Source: Bordetella genomosp. 12 | GTDB lineage: Bacteria; Pseudomonadota; Gammaproteobacteria; Burkholderiales; Burkholderiaceae_B | DNA length: 64,000 nt | NCBI RefSeq assembly: GCF_002261355.1 | Contig: NZ_NEVU01000003.1 | Coordinates: forward strand, 930,001 to 994,000 | Reading direction: 5' to 3' | Part shown: one piece after another, positions 1-10,225 of the stretch | How the letters are laid out: each line of letters opens with the position of its first letter | Numbering within the stretch: position 1 is the first letter of the stretch | Made by a program: the position numbers and the translations under genes | Notes under the pieces: generated by a model | Seen by the model: the letters and a program-made list of their open reading frames with translations, nothing else | What the model was told of the DNA's origin: nothing | The model's database searches: none

Positions 1-2192
1 CCAGCGCGGGCTTGCGCGGTGCCTATCGCGTGCAGGAAGGCTTGGCCGAAATTCTGCGCGGCACCGGCCTGGACGCGTTCCGGCGCCCGGATGGCAGCTA
101 CGGCCTGAATCCCTCGGCCGCGGGAACGGGCGGTGTGACGACGCTCGCCCCTGTGGCGGTTCAGGGCGGCAGTACGGCGGTGTCCGCGCCCTTGCCGCCG
201 GCCTACGCCGGCGGACAGGTCGCGCGCGGCGGCAGGCTGGGCGTGCTGGGCAACAAAGATTTCATGGAAACCCCTTTTAATACGACCAGCTTCACGCAAA
301 AGGCCATCGAGGATGCGCAGGCCCGCAGCCTGGCGGACATCGTGGCCAGCGCTGACCCCTCCGTGCGCACGGGCAGTGGGTCCAGCACCATCGGCGACGG
401 CTTTTCCATCCGCGGATTCAGCTTCGAGAGCGCGGAAGTCGCCTTCAACGGCGTGCTGGGCATGGCCCCGATGTGGCGCGTCATGCCCGAATCGCTCGAA
501 CGCATCGAAGTCCTGAAAGGCCCCAATGCCTTTCTGAACGGCGCCACACAGTCGGGCAGCGTGGGCGGGGCCATCAACATCATGCCCAAGCGCGCCGGCG
601 ACAAGCCTAACGCCAGCGTGACGGCGGATTACGCGTCGGACAGCCTGGGCGGCGGACATGTCGACCTGGGCCGACGCTTCGGACAGGCCCATGAGTTTGG
701 CATTCGGGTCAATGGCACCTATCGCAACGGCGACCGCGCGCGCGACAACATCGATGAAGAAAGCCATCACGTCGCCGTAGGCCTGGACTACACCGGTGAG
801 CGCCTGCGCCTGGAGTTTGATGCCATCAATCAGCGCCAGGTGGTCCACGGCGCGCAATGGTCACAACCGGCGCTGGCGGCGTCGATCACGGAAGTCCCCT
901 CCGTGCCCTCGGCCAAAAGCAACTGGAGCCAACCCTGGGAGCGCGCCGACGTCGAGGACAAGATCGTCACCGGCAAGGCCGAGTACGACATCACCGATAA
1001 CCTGACCGTCTACGCGGCGGCGGGCCACAACAAGAGCGATCAGTATTATGTGACCTCACGGGCCACCATCGAAGATCTCTCCGGCACGCTGACGCAGCTG
1101 TTCCGCACCCATGCCACGCCGTACGACACCAAGACGACCAACGCGGGTCTGCGCGGCCGCTTCACCACCGGCCCGGTCAGCCACGAGTGGAACTTCAGCC
1201 ACACCTATTTGCGCAATGAAGTCGGCAACAAGATCGGTACCGTGGTGCCCGGCTCCCTGACTTCCAATTTGTACGACCCGGTCACCGCCCCCGACCCGAC
1301 GGCGATCAACATGCCCGACGACATTCCCACCACTTCCGAGCGCCGCCTGTCCAGCTTCGCGGTCTCGGATACGCTGGGATTCATGCAGGATCGCGCCTTG
1401 CTGACGTTGGGCCTGCGTCGCCAACGCGTGCAGAACCGCAGTTTCGACGGCACCACCGGCGCGGAAACGGCCAACTACGATCAGTTCGCCGTCACGCCCA
1501 TGGCCGGGGCCCTGTTCAAGATCAACCCCACCGTCTCGGTGTACGCCAACTACATCGAGGGCCTGAGCCCGGGCAGCGCCGCGCCGGCCACCGCCGCCAA
1601 TGCGGGAGAAGTGTTCGCGCCGTTCAAGTCCCGACAGGTCGAAGCGGGCGTAAAGTTCGACCTGCAGAGCGTGGCCATCACCACCAGCGTGTTTCAGATC
1701 CGGCGGGCCAGCGGCGGCCTCGATCCGGTCTCGCTGATCTACGGCATCAACGGCCAGCAACGCAACCGGGGCATCGAGGTCAATGTCTTTGGTGAGCCCT
1801 GGCGTGGCCTGCGCGTGCTGGGCGGGGTGGCATACATCGACCCCAAACTCACCCGCGCGGTCAATGCCGCCGAAGAGGGCAATACGGCGCCCAACCAACC
1901 CAAGGCGCGCCTTAACCTGTTCGTGGAAAAGGATATCGACGCCCTGCCGGGCCTGGCCTTGAATGCGGGCATGGTGTACTCCAGCTCGCAATACCTGAAC
2001 GCCACCAATACCTACAAAATCCCGTCATGGACGCGCTTTGACGTGGGTGCGCGCTACCGCATGCGCGTTGCCGAGCACAACCTGACGCTACGCGCCACCG
2101 TGCGCAACGTCTTTGACCGCGACTACTGGCAGCAAGGCCTCTATGTCGGCGATCCGCGCACCATTCTGGTGTCGGCCACGCTGGACTTCTGA
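1..2192 (+). CDS. TonB-dependent siderophore receptor (5' partial)
   Basis: Outer-membrane TonB-dependent receptor of the ferric-siderophore class, cut by the left edge. The frame is already open at base 3, so the start codon and signal peptide lie outside; about 729 residues are visible. The first residues (YRVQEGLAEILRGTG) look like the end of an STN domain, which in this family usually signals to a FecI/FecR-type pair (inference; none is visible here). A plug follows (SIRGFSFE, then ERIEVLKGPNAFLNG and GGAINIMPKR), then a beta-barrel ending in a terminal Phe (TLDF), as expected for BAM-dependent outer-membrane proteins. The siderophore cannot be named from sequence. A strong hairpin terminator follows directly, so this is the last gene of its transcript. 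Confidence 0.93.
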   Translation, partial: SAGLRGAYRVQEGLAEILRGTGLDAFRRPDGSYGLNPSAAGTGGVTTLAPVAVQGGSTAVSAPLPPAYAGGQVARGGRLGVLGNKDFMETPFNTTSFTQKAIEDAQARSLADIVASADPSVRTGSGSSTIGDGFSIRGFSFESAEVAFNGVLGMAPMWRVMPESLERIEVLKGPNAFLNGATQSGSVGGAINIMPKRAGDKPNASVTADYASDSLGGGHVDLGRRFGQAHEFGIRVNGTYRNGDRARDNIDEESHHVAVGLDYTGERLRLEFDAINQRQVVHGAQWSQPALAASITEVPSVPSAKSNWSQPWERADVEDKIVTGKAEYDITDNLTVYAAAGHNKSDQYYVTSRATIEDLSGTLTQLFRTHATPYDTKTTNAGLRGRFTTGPVSHEWNFSHTYLRNEVGNKIGTVVPGSLTSNLYDPVTAPDPTAINMPDDIPTTSERRLSSFAVSDTLGFMQDRALLTLGLRRQRVQNRSFDGTTGAETANYDQFAVTPMAGALFKINPTVSVYANYIEGLSPGSAAPATAANAGEVFAPFKSRQVEAGVKFDLQSVAITTSVFQIRRASGGLDPVSLIYGINGQQRNRGIEVNVFGEPWRGLRVLGGVAYIDPKLTRAVNAAEEGNTAPNQPKARLNLFVEKDIDALPGLALNAGMVYSSSQYLNATNTYKIPSWTRFDVGARYRMRVAEHNLTLRATVRNVFDRDYWQQGLYVGDPRTILVSATLDF

Positions 2193-2212
2193 TCCCTCGC
2201 ACCTGGCACGCG

Positions 2213-2256
2213 AGCCGCGAGTGACGCCCTGCCGGGCGGCCCCTCGCGGCTTTTTC
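2213..2256 (+). terminator. Intrinsic terminator of the TonB receptor gene
   Basis: Stem AGCCGCGAG pairs with CTCGCGGCT, followed by a T tract. It lies 20 bases after the receptor stop codon and just before the convergent ppk2 gene. Confidence 0.8.
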
Positions 2257-2277
2257 TTGCCTGCACGCGGCCGGCGC

Positions 2278-3336
2278 TCAGAGCGCGCGGCCGACGATCA
2301 GCGGATCGATGGCCAGGTCCGGGCTGTTGCCACGCCCTTCATAGGGCAGCCGGTTCAGCACATAGCGCATGGCATTGAGCCGCGCACGCTTCTTGCAATC
2401 CGACTTGACCACGATCCAGGGCGCGTCAGCCGTGTCCGTATGCGCGAACATGGCTTCTTTGGCGCGCGTGTAATCCTCCCATTTGTCCAGCGAAGCCAGA
2501 TCCACGGGACTGAGTTTCCACTGTTTGAGGGGGTGCACCTTGCGCTGCTGGAATCGCCGCTTCTGCTCATCGCGACTGACCGAAAACCAGAACTTGACCA
2601 AATGGATGCCGCTGCTGACCAGGTGGCGCTCGAAGTCTGGCACCTGACGCAGGAACTCCTGATACTCGTTGTCGCTGCAAAACCCCATGACCCGCTCGAC
2701 GCCGGCGCGGTTATACCAGGAGCGATCAAAGAGCACGATCTCGCCGGCAGTCGGTAAATGCTGAACATAACGCTGGAAATACCACTGGCCACGCTCCGTG
2801 TCGGAGGGTTTTTCCAGCGCCACCACGCGCGCGCCCCGCGGATTGAGGTGCTCCATCAAGCGTTTGATCGCCCCACCCTTGCCCGCCGCGTCGCGGCCCT
2901 CAAAGACGATGACCACGCGCTGCCCCGTCGCCTTGACCCAGGCCTGCAACTTGAGCAGTTCGACCTGCAGGCGATACTTCTGCTTCTCGTAGTTCTTGCG
3001 CAGCATGCGATGACGATAGGGATAGGCCCCATCGCGCCAATCGCCCGCGAGCTCCAGGTCGGGATTGCGCGGCGTGGGCCGCGCCGCGGCATGCACCAGC
3101 GCCTGATGCACGGCCTGGGCATCATCGGGCGACAAGGCCTCGATCACGGTATGCAAGGCATCCTTGGCTTCGCCCTGGGCCTGAACCCGGGCGGCGATAT
3201 CGGCCATGACCGCCACCGCCTCTTCCCGCGCGGCCAGCATGCGCGATTCGGTCTGCGCGCGCTCGGGATCCAGAATCGGCGCTTCAGGCGGCAACCCGCT
3301 GCGGCGCGCCGTGCGGGGACGAGGTTTGTTGGTCAT
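2278..3336 (-). CDS. ppk2: Polyphosphate kinase 2 (PPK2 family)
   Basis: PPK2-family kinase, which transfers phosphate between polyphosphate and nucleoside di- or monophosphates in the cytoplasm. With the ATG at 3336 the protein has 352 residues. The P-loop GRDAAGKGG is at about 147-155 and the lid/Walker B-like DRSWYNR at about 204-210, both hallmarks of the family. The frame stays open upstream to 3525, but AAGGA sits at proper spacing before the 3336 ATG, so I prefer that start. The first ~95 residues form a charged, Ala-rich extension ahead of the conserved core. The order of motifs fits a one-domain PPK2; whether it favours GDP/ADP or AMP cannot be read here. Confidence 0.92.
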   Translation of the reverse strand: MTNKPRPRTARRSGLPPEAPILDPERAQTESRMLAAREEAVAVMADIAARVQAQGEAKDALHTVIEALSPDDAQAVHQALVHAAARPTPRNPDLELAGDWRDGAYPYRHRMLRKNYEKQKYRLQVELLKLQAWVKATGQRVVIVFEGRDAAGKGGAIKRLMEHLNPRGARVVALEKPSDTERGQWYFQRYVQHLPTAGEIVLFDRSWYNRAGVERVMGFCSDNEYQEFLRQVPDFERHLVSSGIHLVKFWFSVSRDEQKRRFQQRKVHPLKQWKLSPVDLASLDKWEDYTRAKEAMFAHTDTADAPWIVVKSDCKKRARLNAMRYVLNRLPYEGRGNSPDLAIDPLIVGRAL

Positions 3337-3551
3337 GGGAAAGTATCCTTTTTCGAGGGCAGCAGATCGCAGACCTAAAACATCGCCGAAACAGACGCTT
3401 TGCGCAAGCATGCGCCGACATTCCCGCCGCGCCTGGCGCTGCAGGGCGGACCGTCCGGCCGCCTTCGAACGGTTGCCAAATTCGGCAAAGCCATCGACAC
3501 TAGGTCCGCGCGATGGACGGGCCATCGCTTCTCCCCGTGTCGTGAGGCCTC

Positions 3552-4214
3552 ATGCACCAGTTTATTTCCGAAGTGCTTTTCGGCTACACCACGCTCATCA
3601 GCATCATCAATCCCATCGGCCTGTCCTTTATCTTCCTGAACATGACCGCCACCCTCAGTGTCGAGGAACGGCGCAAACTGGCCTACAGCGTCGCGCTGTC
3701 ATCGTTCTTTGTGCTTCTGGTGGCTTTTTTCCTTGGCTCGCTGGTGCTGCATATGTTCGGCATCACGCTGGAGGCGCTGCGTATCGCCGGCGGCCTGGCG
3801 GTTGCGGTGTCGGGCTGGACCATGCTCAACGCGCAGGAAACCCACACCAAGGAAGCCCAATCCGTCCAGCAGATCGCGCCCAGCCAGGCCAGCGAAATGG
3901 TGTTTTTCCCGCTGACGGTGCCGCTGACCACCGGCCCCGGCACGGTCGCCGCCGCCATCGCGCTGACCGCCAACCGCACGCAGGAGCTGCGCGAATTCGT
4001 GCTCGGCAGCCTATCCTCCCTGGCCATCACGGCCCTGGTGATGGTGTCCATCTACCTGGTGTACAGCCGGGCGGACTCGCTATCGCGATTTCTGGGCGCC
4101 GGCGGCACGCGTGTGGTGACCCGTGTATCGGCCTTCCTGCTGCTATGCGTGGGCGTGCAGATCATCCTGACAGGCATCGGGCAGTTCATCCGGCCGCTGC
4201 TCGCCAATCCCTGA
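3552..4214 (+). CDS. MarC family integral membrane protein
   Basis: Six-helix inner-membrane protein of the MarC (UPF0056) family, 220 residues, the family's usual size. Hydrophobic segments are visible throughout, and the conserved stretch INPIGLSFIFLNMT near the N-terminus and VPLTTGPGT in the middle are typical of the family. The ATG at 3552 has a GAGG just upstream. Physiological role is not established: MarC proteins were once linked to multiple antibiotic resistance, but this was not upheld for E. coli marC. It is a lone gene, with a terminator 60 bases downstream. Confidence 0.88.
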   Translation: MHQFISEVLFGYTTLISIINPIGLSFIFLNMTATLSVEERRKLAYSVALSSFFVLLVAFFLGSLVLHMFGITLEALRIAGGLAVAVSGWTMLNAQETHTKEAQSVQQIAPSQASEMVFFPLTVPLTTGPGTVAAAIALTANRTQELREFVLGSLSSLAITALVMVSIYLVYSRADSLSRFLGAGGTRVVTRVSAFLLLCVGVQIILTGIGQFIRPLLANP

Positions 4215-4272
4215 GGCTTTCAGGCTACTGGAATCGGCCGGATTTGATATTTTTTCGACAAAACAAATACCG

Positions 4273-4302
4273 GGCCCGGGAAAATACTTCCGGGCCTTTT
4301 TT
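4273..4302 (+). terminator. Intrinsic terminator after marC-like gene
   Basis: A GGCCCGG-type arm pairs with CCGGGCC across an A-rich loop and is followed by six T. It ends the marC-like transcript. Confidence 0.75.
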
Positions 4303-4365
4303 ATTCATGCCTTCTGCATGAATTTTGTATACAGTCGATAATGCTAAAACAGCATGCTGCCGCGA

Positions 4366-4578
4366 TCAGCTGTGATCGAATTCCTGAACGGCGATCGCCG
4401 TGATGCGCTTGGGTCGCCAGATCTTGCTGGCGTGCTCCAGGCCCTTGCCCTGCTCCAGAAACCGGGCAAATCCCATCGCCTGCTCCACCGTCAAGAACTC
4501 ATATTTGCGGGCTGCATAGCTGACAGCTCGACCTTCCCGAATGACTTGCAAAACAGCCTCCCTTTGTGACGGACTCAT
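4366..4578 (-). CDS. Small uncharacterised protein (70 aa)
   Basis: Short cytoplasmic protein of unknown function, 70 residues from the ATG at 4578; an in-frame TTG at 4602 would add eight. The first half (SPSQREAVLQVIREGRAVS, then YAARKYEFLT) has the spacing of a small helix-turn-helix, but this is only a suggestion. No strong Shine-Dalgarno is visible. Three TTTTGTAT motifs lie around the gene (4323-4332 on one side; 4651-4660 and 4669-4678 on the other), and its upstream DNA is AT-rich compared with the neighbours, which hints at local acquisition or a regulated promoter. It is possible that the gene is not expressed. Confidence 0.5.
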   Translation of the reverse strand: MSPSQREAVLQVIREGRAVSYAARKYEFLTVEQAMGFARFLEQGKGLEHASKIWRPKRITAIAVQEFDHS

Positions 4579-5155
4579 GCTTGAACATATACCACGATTC
4601 AAATATGAATCCTGCTATCTGCTTGATGCAATATTCCAGTCCAGGGCATTCGATACAAAAAATATTTCGTATACAAAATATCCCACGAACGGCACAAAAT
4701 TTGCGGCTAGGATTATTAATCGCAATCCTGCGATCAAAGCCATTGATCTGCGGTGTAAAGCGGTGGCCTTTCTGCCTTGACATGTCTGGCGCGGGGCCGG
4801 AATGCGGAAACATCTGCAAACTACCCTCGCTCTGCTCCTGACGCGCGGCGCACAGGCGCGAGCGCCCATGCTGCCGGGCTGTCGGCAGGCGGGCCAGACA
4901 ATAACGGCAGCTTCGGCCGGAATCTTTAATCCGGGCAGGGTGTGAGGCGTTGGGGCTGATGCGCAGCGGCGCGGCGCGAGGCAAGCGGGCTGCGCCCGGC
5001 GTTGCGCGCAGGGTCGAACGGTTCAACCCAAGCGTCGAGCAGCGGCTCCCCCAGGCAAAGACCGGCGTACCTGCCGTGGGCCAAGGGGGAACGGGCATAT
5101 CCAGGCGGCTGAGTGCGCCCGGACGATGCCGGCGGCCAGCCGGCGCGGGGCCGTG
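4579..5155. other. Intergenic region, AT-rich then GC-rich; no convincing gene
   Basis: A 577-base gap between two small minus-strand genes. The part near 4603-4760 is AT-rich with repeated GTATACAAAA/GATACAAAAA motifs, probably the promoter zone of the 70-aa gene. The rest (4780-5150) is GC-rich. Frames there overlap on all strands with no start signal or recognisable product, so I call no gene. Confidence 0.5.
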
Positions 5156-5359
5156 TCAGTCGCGCGCGGCGACCGGCGGCTCGATCCAGAAGAAGCGCTC
5201 GCCCTGCTGAATCATGCTGGCGACACCTTCGGGCTCCATCCGAAAATCGGTACCCATCAGCGTGGCGCCGCCATCCTCATGAATGTGGATGATGGCCAGG
5301 GGATCTTTTTCCATGGTGTACCAGTAGTACCCAGGCTTGAGGTCGTGAGCGGTCGTCAT
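5156..5359 (-). CDS. Small uncharacterised protein (67 aa)
   Basis: Probable small cytoplasmic protein of 67 residues. The frame is open further upstream, but the sensible start is the ATG at 5359 (MTTAHDLKPGYYWYTME). The residues look protein-like, rich in aromatic and acidic positions (GYYWYTMEKDPLAIIHIHED and ERFFWIEPP), with none of the Arg/Pro/Ala bias of shadow frames, and the upstream extension does show that bias. No family recognised. It is single, with no close partner; function unknown. Confidence 0.6.
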   Translation of the reverse strand: MTTAHDLKPGYYWYTMEKDPLAIIHIHEDGGATLMGTDFRMEPEGVASMIQQGERFFWIEPPVAARD

Positions 5360-5640
5360 GCGCGGAAGTATACCGAGAAGCCCGCCAGAATGCTTGCCGG
5401 GCCGGCGCGCGGCCGGCTTGGTGATGGAATGTAACCCACCTACCCGGGGATTTGATTTCAGCGCATTTCCAAGTGGGGCAACGCCCTCTGACGTCCGCAT
5501 GCCGCATTGCAGCATGAACGCCGACCCTGGTTGCGCTTTGTCTCCAATGCAACGCGGACTGGCAGAGCTTGGATGGCAAAAAGATCGAAAATAACTTCGA
5601 CGCAATTCAAGACTGCATAGGCAGCAAAGGCAGGTGAATC

Positions 5641-5994
5641 ATGAAGAAATGGATACTGGCCAGTTTAGGAGCCGCCACCTTGGCGCTGTCTTCGGCGGCC
5701 ATGGCTCACGTCGACATCGGTGTGTCCATCGGCATTCCCGGTATCGCGATAGCCCCGGCTCCGGTATACGTGGCGCCGCCGCCTCCCGTTTACATGGCGC
5801 CGCCCCCGGTTTACGTCGCACCGCCTCCGGCTGTTTATGTTGCCCCGCCGCCGCGTTACTACGGCCCGCCCCCGGTCTACGGCCGTCCGGTGGTCGTCCC
5901 CGCTCCGGGTTATTACGGCGGCCCGCATTGGCATGGCGGTCCGCGCCATCACGGACCGCCGCCTCCGCCACGGGGACACTGGCGACGCAATTGA
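5641..5994 (+). CDS. Exported Pro/Tyr/Val-rich repeat protein
   Basis: Small secreted or envelope protein of 117 residues with a clear Sec signal peptide (MKKWILASLGAATLALSS, cleavage likely after AMA). The mature part is low-complexity: tandem VYVAPPP/VYMAPPP units between about 35 and 75, then Gly/His/Pro-rich sequence (HWHGGPRHHGPPPPP) and a basic end. The His-rich tail could bind metal, but that is inference. An AGGCAGGTGA Shine-Dalgarno-like stretch precedes the ATG. Proteins of this YXXAPPP type are common in beta-proteobacteria and mostly uncharacterised. A strong hairpin terminator follows. Confidence 0.8.
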   Translation: MKKWILASLGAATLALSSAAMAHVDIGVSIGIPGIAIAPAPVYVAPPPPVYMAPPPVYVAPPPAVYVAPPPRYYGPPPVYGRPVVVPAPGYYGGPHWHGGPRHHGPPPPPRGHWRRN

Positions 5995-6009
5995 GCACAA
6001 GCCCCAGGC

Positions 6010-6043
6010 AAAAAGAAGCCGCCCTTTTGGGCGGCTTCTTTTT
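6010..6043. terminator. Bidirectional intrinsic terminator
   Basis: AAGAAGCCGCCC pairs with GGGCGGCTTCTT, with an A run on the left and a T run on the right, so it can stop both the repeat-protein gene (+) and the small gene pair coming from the right (-). Confidence 0.85.
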
Positions 6044-6060
6044 GCCTGCATACAACCAGA

Positions 6061-6201
6061 TCAGGCAGCAGCCTGAACCGGTTTAACGGGCATGGAGACA
6101 GCCGCCTCTTGCGAGGACGGTTGCCGTGCTGCGTCGCGCATGGCGTCGAGCCAGCGGCGCGGGGTGCTGGTGTTCTTCCACCAGCCATTATGCGGTCGCA
6201 T
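6061..6201 (-). CDS. Small protein (46 aa) overlapping the preceding gene
   Basis: Short frame of 46 residues starting with the ATG at 6201 (MRPHNGWWKNTSTPRRW). It has a GGAG seven bases before the ATG and overlaps the 3' end of the 82-aa gene by 14 bases, so the two could be translationally coupled. It ends just before the bidirectional terminator. No family recognised. The amino-acid make-up (two Trp, amphipathic RWLDAMRDAARQ stretch) is plausible for a real protein. Too short for usual gene callers. Confidence 0.45.
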   Translation of the reverse strand: MRPHNGWWKNTSTPRRWLDAMRDAARQPSSQEAAVSMPVKPVQAAA

Positions 6202-6436
6202 GTGCAAACTCCGGTTCACCATTAAAACGGACACCATTGATCTTCGAAAAGATCTCCTGGCTGCCTACTTCAGCCTCACTGAGACTGCGATAGGAAGACA
6301 GATTAGGAAGATCCCATGCTTTTTCCGGAGCCGTACCGCCTACGCGACGGGTCCATATCCGCACACCGAAAGACTGTCCCTCGCTGGGGATCACGGTGCA
6401 ACGAACGCGAAAATCGCCAATCATTCGTGAAGTCAT
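6188..6436 (-). CDS. Small uncharacterised protein (82 aa)
   Basis: Frame of 82 residues from the ATG at 6436, preceded by AGAGGAAGC at ideal spacing, so translation is likely. The sequence MTSRMIGDFRVRCTVIPSE is followed by alternating hydrophobic residues (FGVRIWTRRV) and a mixed C-terminal half. No family recognised, no signal peptide, no membrane helix. A 46-aa frame overlaps its end. The upstream zone to 6685 holds two TTCACAT repeats ten bases apart (6520-6526 and 6530-6536) that could be a regulator site. Function unknown. Confidence 0.6.
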   Translation of the reverse strand: MTSRMIGDFRVRCTVIPSEGQSFGVRIWTRRVGGTAPEKAWDLPNLSSYRSLSEAEVGSQEIFSKINGVRFNGEPEFAHATA

Positions 6437-6634
6437 GGTTAGCTTCCTCTATTGAAATGAAGGGACACGAGGCCAAGCAGACATATTGTGCCGCAAGATG
6501 CGGCCCTTTTAATCACTCATTCACATTTGTTCACATCAATAGTGCCATGCGAACAATAATCCCCCAAAGCTACAGAATGATTTCCGCTCTTATGACAAAC
6601 TGTGACAATGGCCCCATAGCTGGAATAAACCCCA

Positions 6635-6671
6635 AAACAAAAAACCTGGCTGCGAGCCAGGTTTTTTGTTT
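6635..6671 (-). terminator. Intrinsic terminator of serS
   Basis: CCTGGCT pairs with AGCCAGG across a GCG loop, flanked by A and T tracts. It lies directly after the serS stop in the minus-strand direction. Confidence 0.85.
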
Positions 6672-6685
6672 GCCATACTGAAAAA

Positions 6686-8071
<1,386 letters not shown>

Positions 8072-8174
8072 CTATCAGCCCTGGCGCCTTGGTCGCGCGC
8101 GCCTGAACCCGCAAGGGACTCAGGCGGCGACGGGGAGATTCTACCCTCCCACAGTGTAAGCCCCTGACGCCGGG

Positions 8175-9512
8175 CTAACGTTTCTTCTCGCGCGCCTGCG
8201 CATCCAGCTCGCGCAAAAAAGCCAGTTTCTGCTGGATCTTGGCTTCCAGCCCGCGGTCGGTCGGCTTGTAGAAGCGCGGCCTGAGACCGTCGGGGAAATA
8301 GCTCTCACCCGCCGCGTAAGCGTGCGGTTCATCGTGCGCATAGCGATAGGCGTGACCGTGCCCCAGCTGCTTCATCAGCTTGGTCGGCGCATTGCGCAGG
8401 TGCATGGGCACAGGCGCGCTACCGTGCTCGGCGGCAAACTTGCGGGCGGCGTTATAGGCGTTGTAGACGGCATTGGACTTGGCCGCGCAGGCCAAATAAA
8501 CCACGGCCTGCGCCAGCGCGAGCTCTCCCTCGGGCGAACCCAGGCGCTCATAGATGTCGGCGCCCTGCACCGTCAGCTCGGTCGCCCTGGGGTCGGCCAG
8601 GCCGATGTCCTCGACGGCCATGCGCACCAGCCGCCGTGACAAATACTTCGGGTCCGCGCCACCGTCGAGCATGCGCGCAAACCAATACAACGCGGCGTCC
8701 GGATCCGAGCCCCGCACGGCTTTGTGCAAGGCGCTGATCTGATCATAGAACGCATCACCGCCCTTATCGAAGCGGCGCAGATTCTGCGATAGCGAAATCT
8801 CGAGCCAGGCCGCATCGACGGTCTCGCGCCCGGCCGACTCGGCCGATTCGGCCACGACCTCCACCGCGCTGATCACCCGCCGCGCATCGCCATCGGCCCA
8901 GGCGGCAAGCTGCTCGCGCGCGGTCTGGTCGAAATGCACCGGCTGCTCCGGGCGGCTTTCGTTGAAAGCGGCCACGGCCCGGTCCACCAACAGCATGAGC
9001 TCCTCGGCGCTCAGCGATTGCAGCACATACACGCGTGCCCGCGACAGCAAAGCCGAGTTGACTTCGAAGGAGGGATTTTCGGTGGTCGCGCCGATGAAGG
9101 TGAACAAGCCGCTTTCCACATAGGGCAGGAAAGCATCCTGTTGGGCCTTATTGAAACGGTGGACCTCATCGACGAAGAGAATGGTCCGGCGGCCCTGCCC
9201 CTGCGCGATCTGCGCCGTGGTCACGGCGTCACGAATATCCTTGACGCCGCCCAACACGGCCGAGATGGCGATGAACTGCGCGTCGAAACCGTCCGCCATC
9301 AAGCGCGCCAGGGTGGTTTTGCCCACCCCCGGCGGCCCCCAGAAAATCATCGAATGCGGCCGGCCCGACTCGAAGGCCACGCGCAGCGGCTTATCCGGCC
9401 CCAACAAATGCGACTGCCCCACCACATCGGCCAGGGTGCGCGGCCGCAAGCGCTCGGCCAGGGGCACATAGGGGCGATGGGCGGGGTCGGCGGAGAACAG
9501 ATCGTTGCTCAT
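8175..9512 (-). CDS. rarA: Replication-associated recombination protein A (AAA ATPase)
   Basis: RarA/MgsA of the clamp-loader AAA+ group, which acts at stalled replication forks and ends of single-strand-binding-protein-coated DNA. 445 residues, normal length. Walker A is GPPGVGKT at about 59-66, Walker [11 protein letters not shown], and the sensor region [13 protein letters not shown] is fully conserved. The C-terminal tetramerisation part ends [20 protein letters not shown], also typical. It sits in the order ftsK-lolA-rarA-serS, which is widely conserved in proteobacteria, with 83 bases between lolA and rarA. Confidence 0.97.
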   Translation of the reverse strand: MSNDLFSADPAHRPYVPLAERLRPRTLADVVGQSHLLGPDKPLRVAFESGRPHSMIFWGPPGVGKTTLARLMADGFDAQFIAISAVLGGVKDIRDAVTTAQIAQGQGRRTILFVDEVHRFNKAQQDAFLPYVESGLFTFIGATTENPSFEVNSALLSRARVYVLQSLSAEELMLLVDRAVAAFNESRPEQPVHFDQTAREQLAAWADGDARRVISAVEVVAESAESAGRETVDAAWLEISLSQNLRRFDKGGDAFYDQISALHKAVRGSDPDAALYWFARMLDGGADPKYLSRRLVRMAVEDIGLADPRATELTVQGADIYERLGSPEGELALAQAVVYLACAAKSNAVYNAYNAARKFAAEHGSAPVPMHLRNAPTKLMKQLGHGHAYRYAHDEPHAYAAGESYFPDGLRPRFYKPTDRGLEAKIQQKLAFLRELDAQAREKKR

Positions 9513-9595
9513 AGCGGCAGAAAACAGAGGGACGGCGTCCAGGCAGCCATTACACCATGACTGCCGGCTCCACCCTGCCGGCCCGCGCCCGGCGC

Positions 9596-10225
9596 CTACA
9601 TTTTGACGACGTCAACGCCCTTGGGCGCATGGAACTGGAACTCGGAGGCCGGCAGACTGGGATTGGCCTGGATGCGGGAGAGCTCGACACGGGTCGTCTG
9701 CCCAAAGGCATCCAGAAGTTCGATGCGGGCGGGCAGATCGCCATTCATGCCGATATCGACTTGCGAAAACCCGGCGTCGGCATTGCGCGGCTTGGCGCGC
9801 AGCCATTGCAGCCCGTCGCGGTCCGGCAAGGCGCTGACATTAAAGGCCTGCTCCAGATCGCCCGAACCGAACAAAATGGCCGCAGGCGACGTACCGATGG
9901 CCTGATCCACCTTGCGCACGGTCACCTGGGCAAGATCGGGATCGTACTGATAGACCTGCTGGCCGTCGGAAATGACGAGCTGTTCATAGGGCTGGGAGAC
10001 CGCCCATTTGAATTTGCCCGGACGCTGAAAAGCGAACACACCGCTTTGGGCAGGCTGGGTGCGGCCCTGCGGACCAACCGTTGCCTGGGTGAAACTGCCG
10101 GTGGCGCCCTGCACCTTGGCCACGAAGGCCTTGAGTTGATCTTGCGCGCCGGCGGCCAGCGCCAGCGCAGGTGAAGCCGCCAGCAGCGTTACCGCGGCCA
10201 GGCGGCTGAAAAAATGTCGGGTCAT
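9596..10225 (-). CDS. lolA: Outer-membrane lipoprotein carrier protein LolA
   Basis: Periplasmic chaperone that takes lipoproteins from LolCDE to LolB at the outer membrane. 209 residues from the ATG at 10225. The first ~25 form a Sec signal peptide ending near ALALAAG. The mature part has the LolA fold pattern ([12 protein letters not shown], then [21 protein letters not shown] and [15 protein letters not shown]). The ATG shares one base with the ftsK stop (TGATG), so translation is probably coupled to ftsK. The TTG one codon earlier is an unlikely start. Confidence 0.96.
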   Translation of the reverse strand: MTRHFFSRLAAVTLLAASPALALAAGAQDQLKAFVAKVQGATGSFTQATVGPQGRTQPAQSGVFAFQRPGKFKWAVSQPYEQLVISDGQQVYQYDPDLAQVTVRKVDQAIGTSPAAILFGSGDLEQAFNVSALPDRDGLQWLRAKPRNADAGFSQVDIGMNGDLPARIELLDAFGQTTRVELSRIQANPSLPASEFQFHAPKGVDVVKM

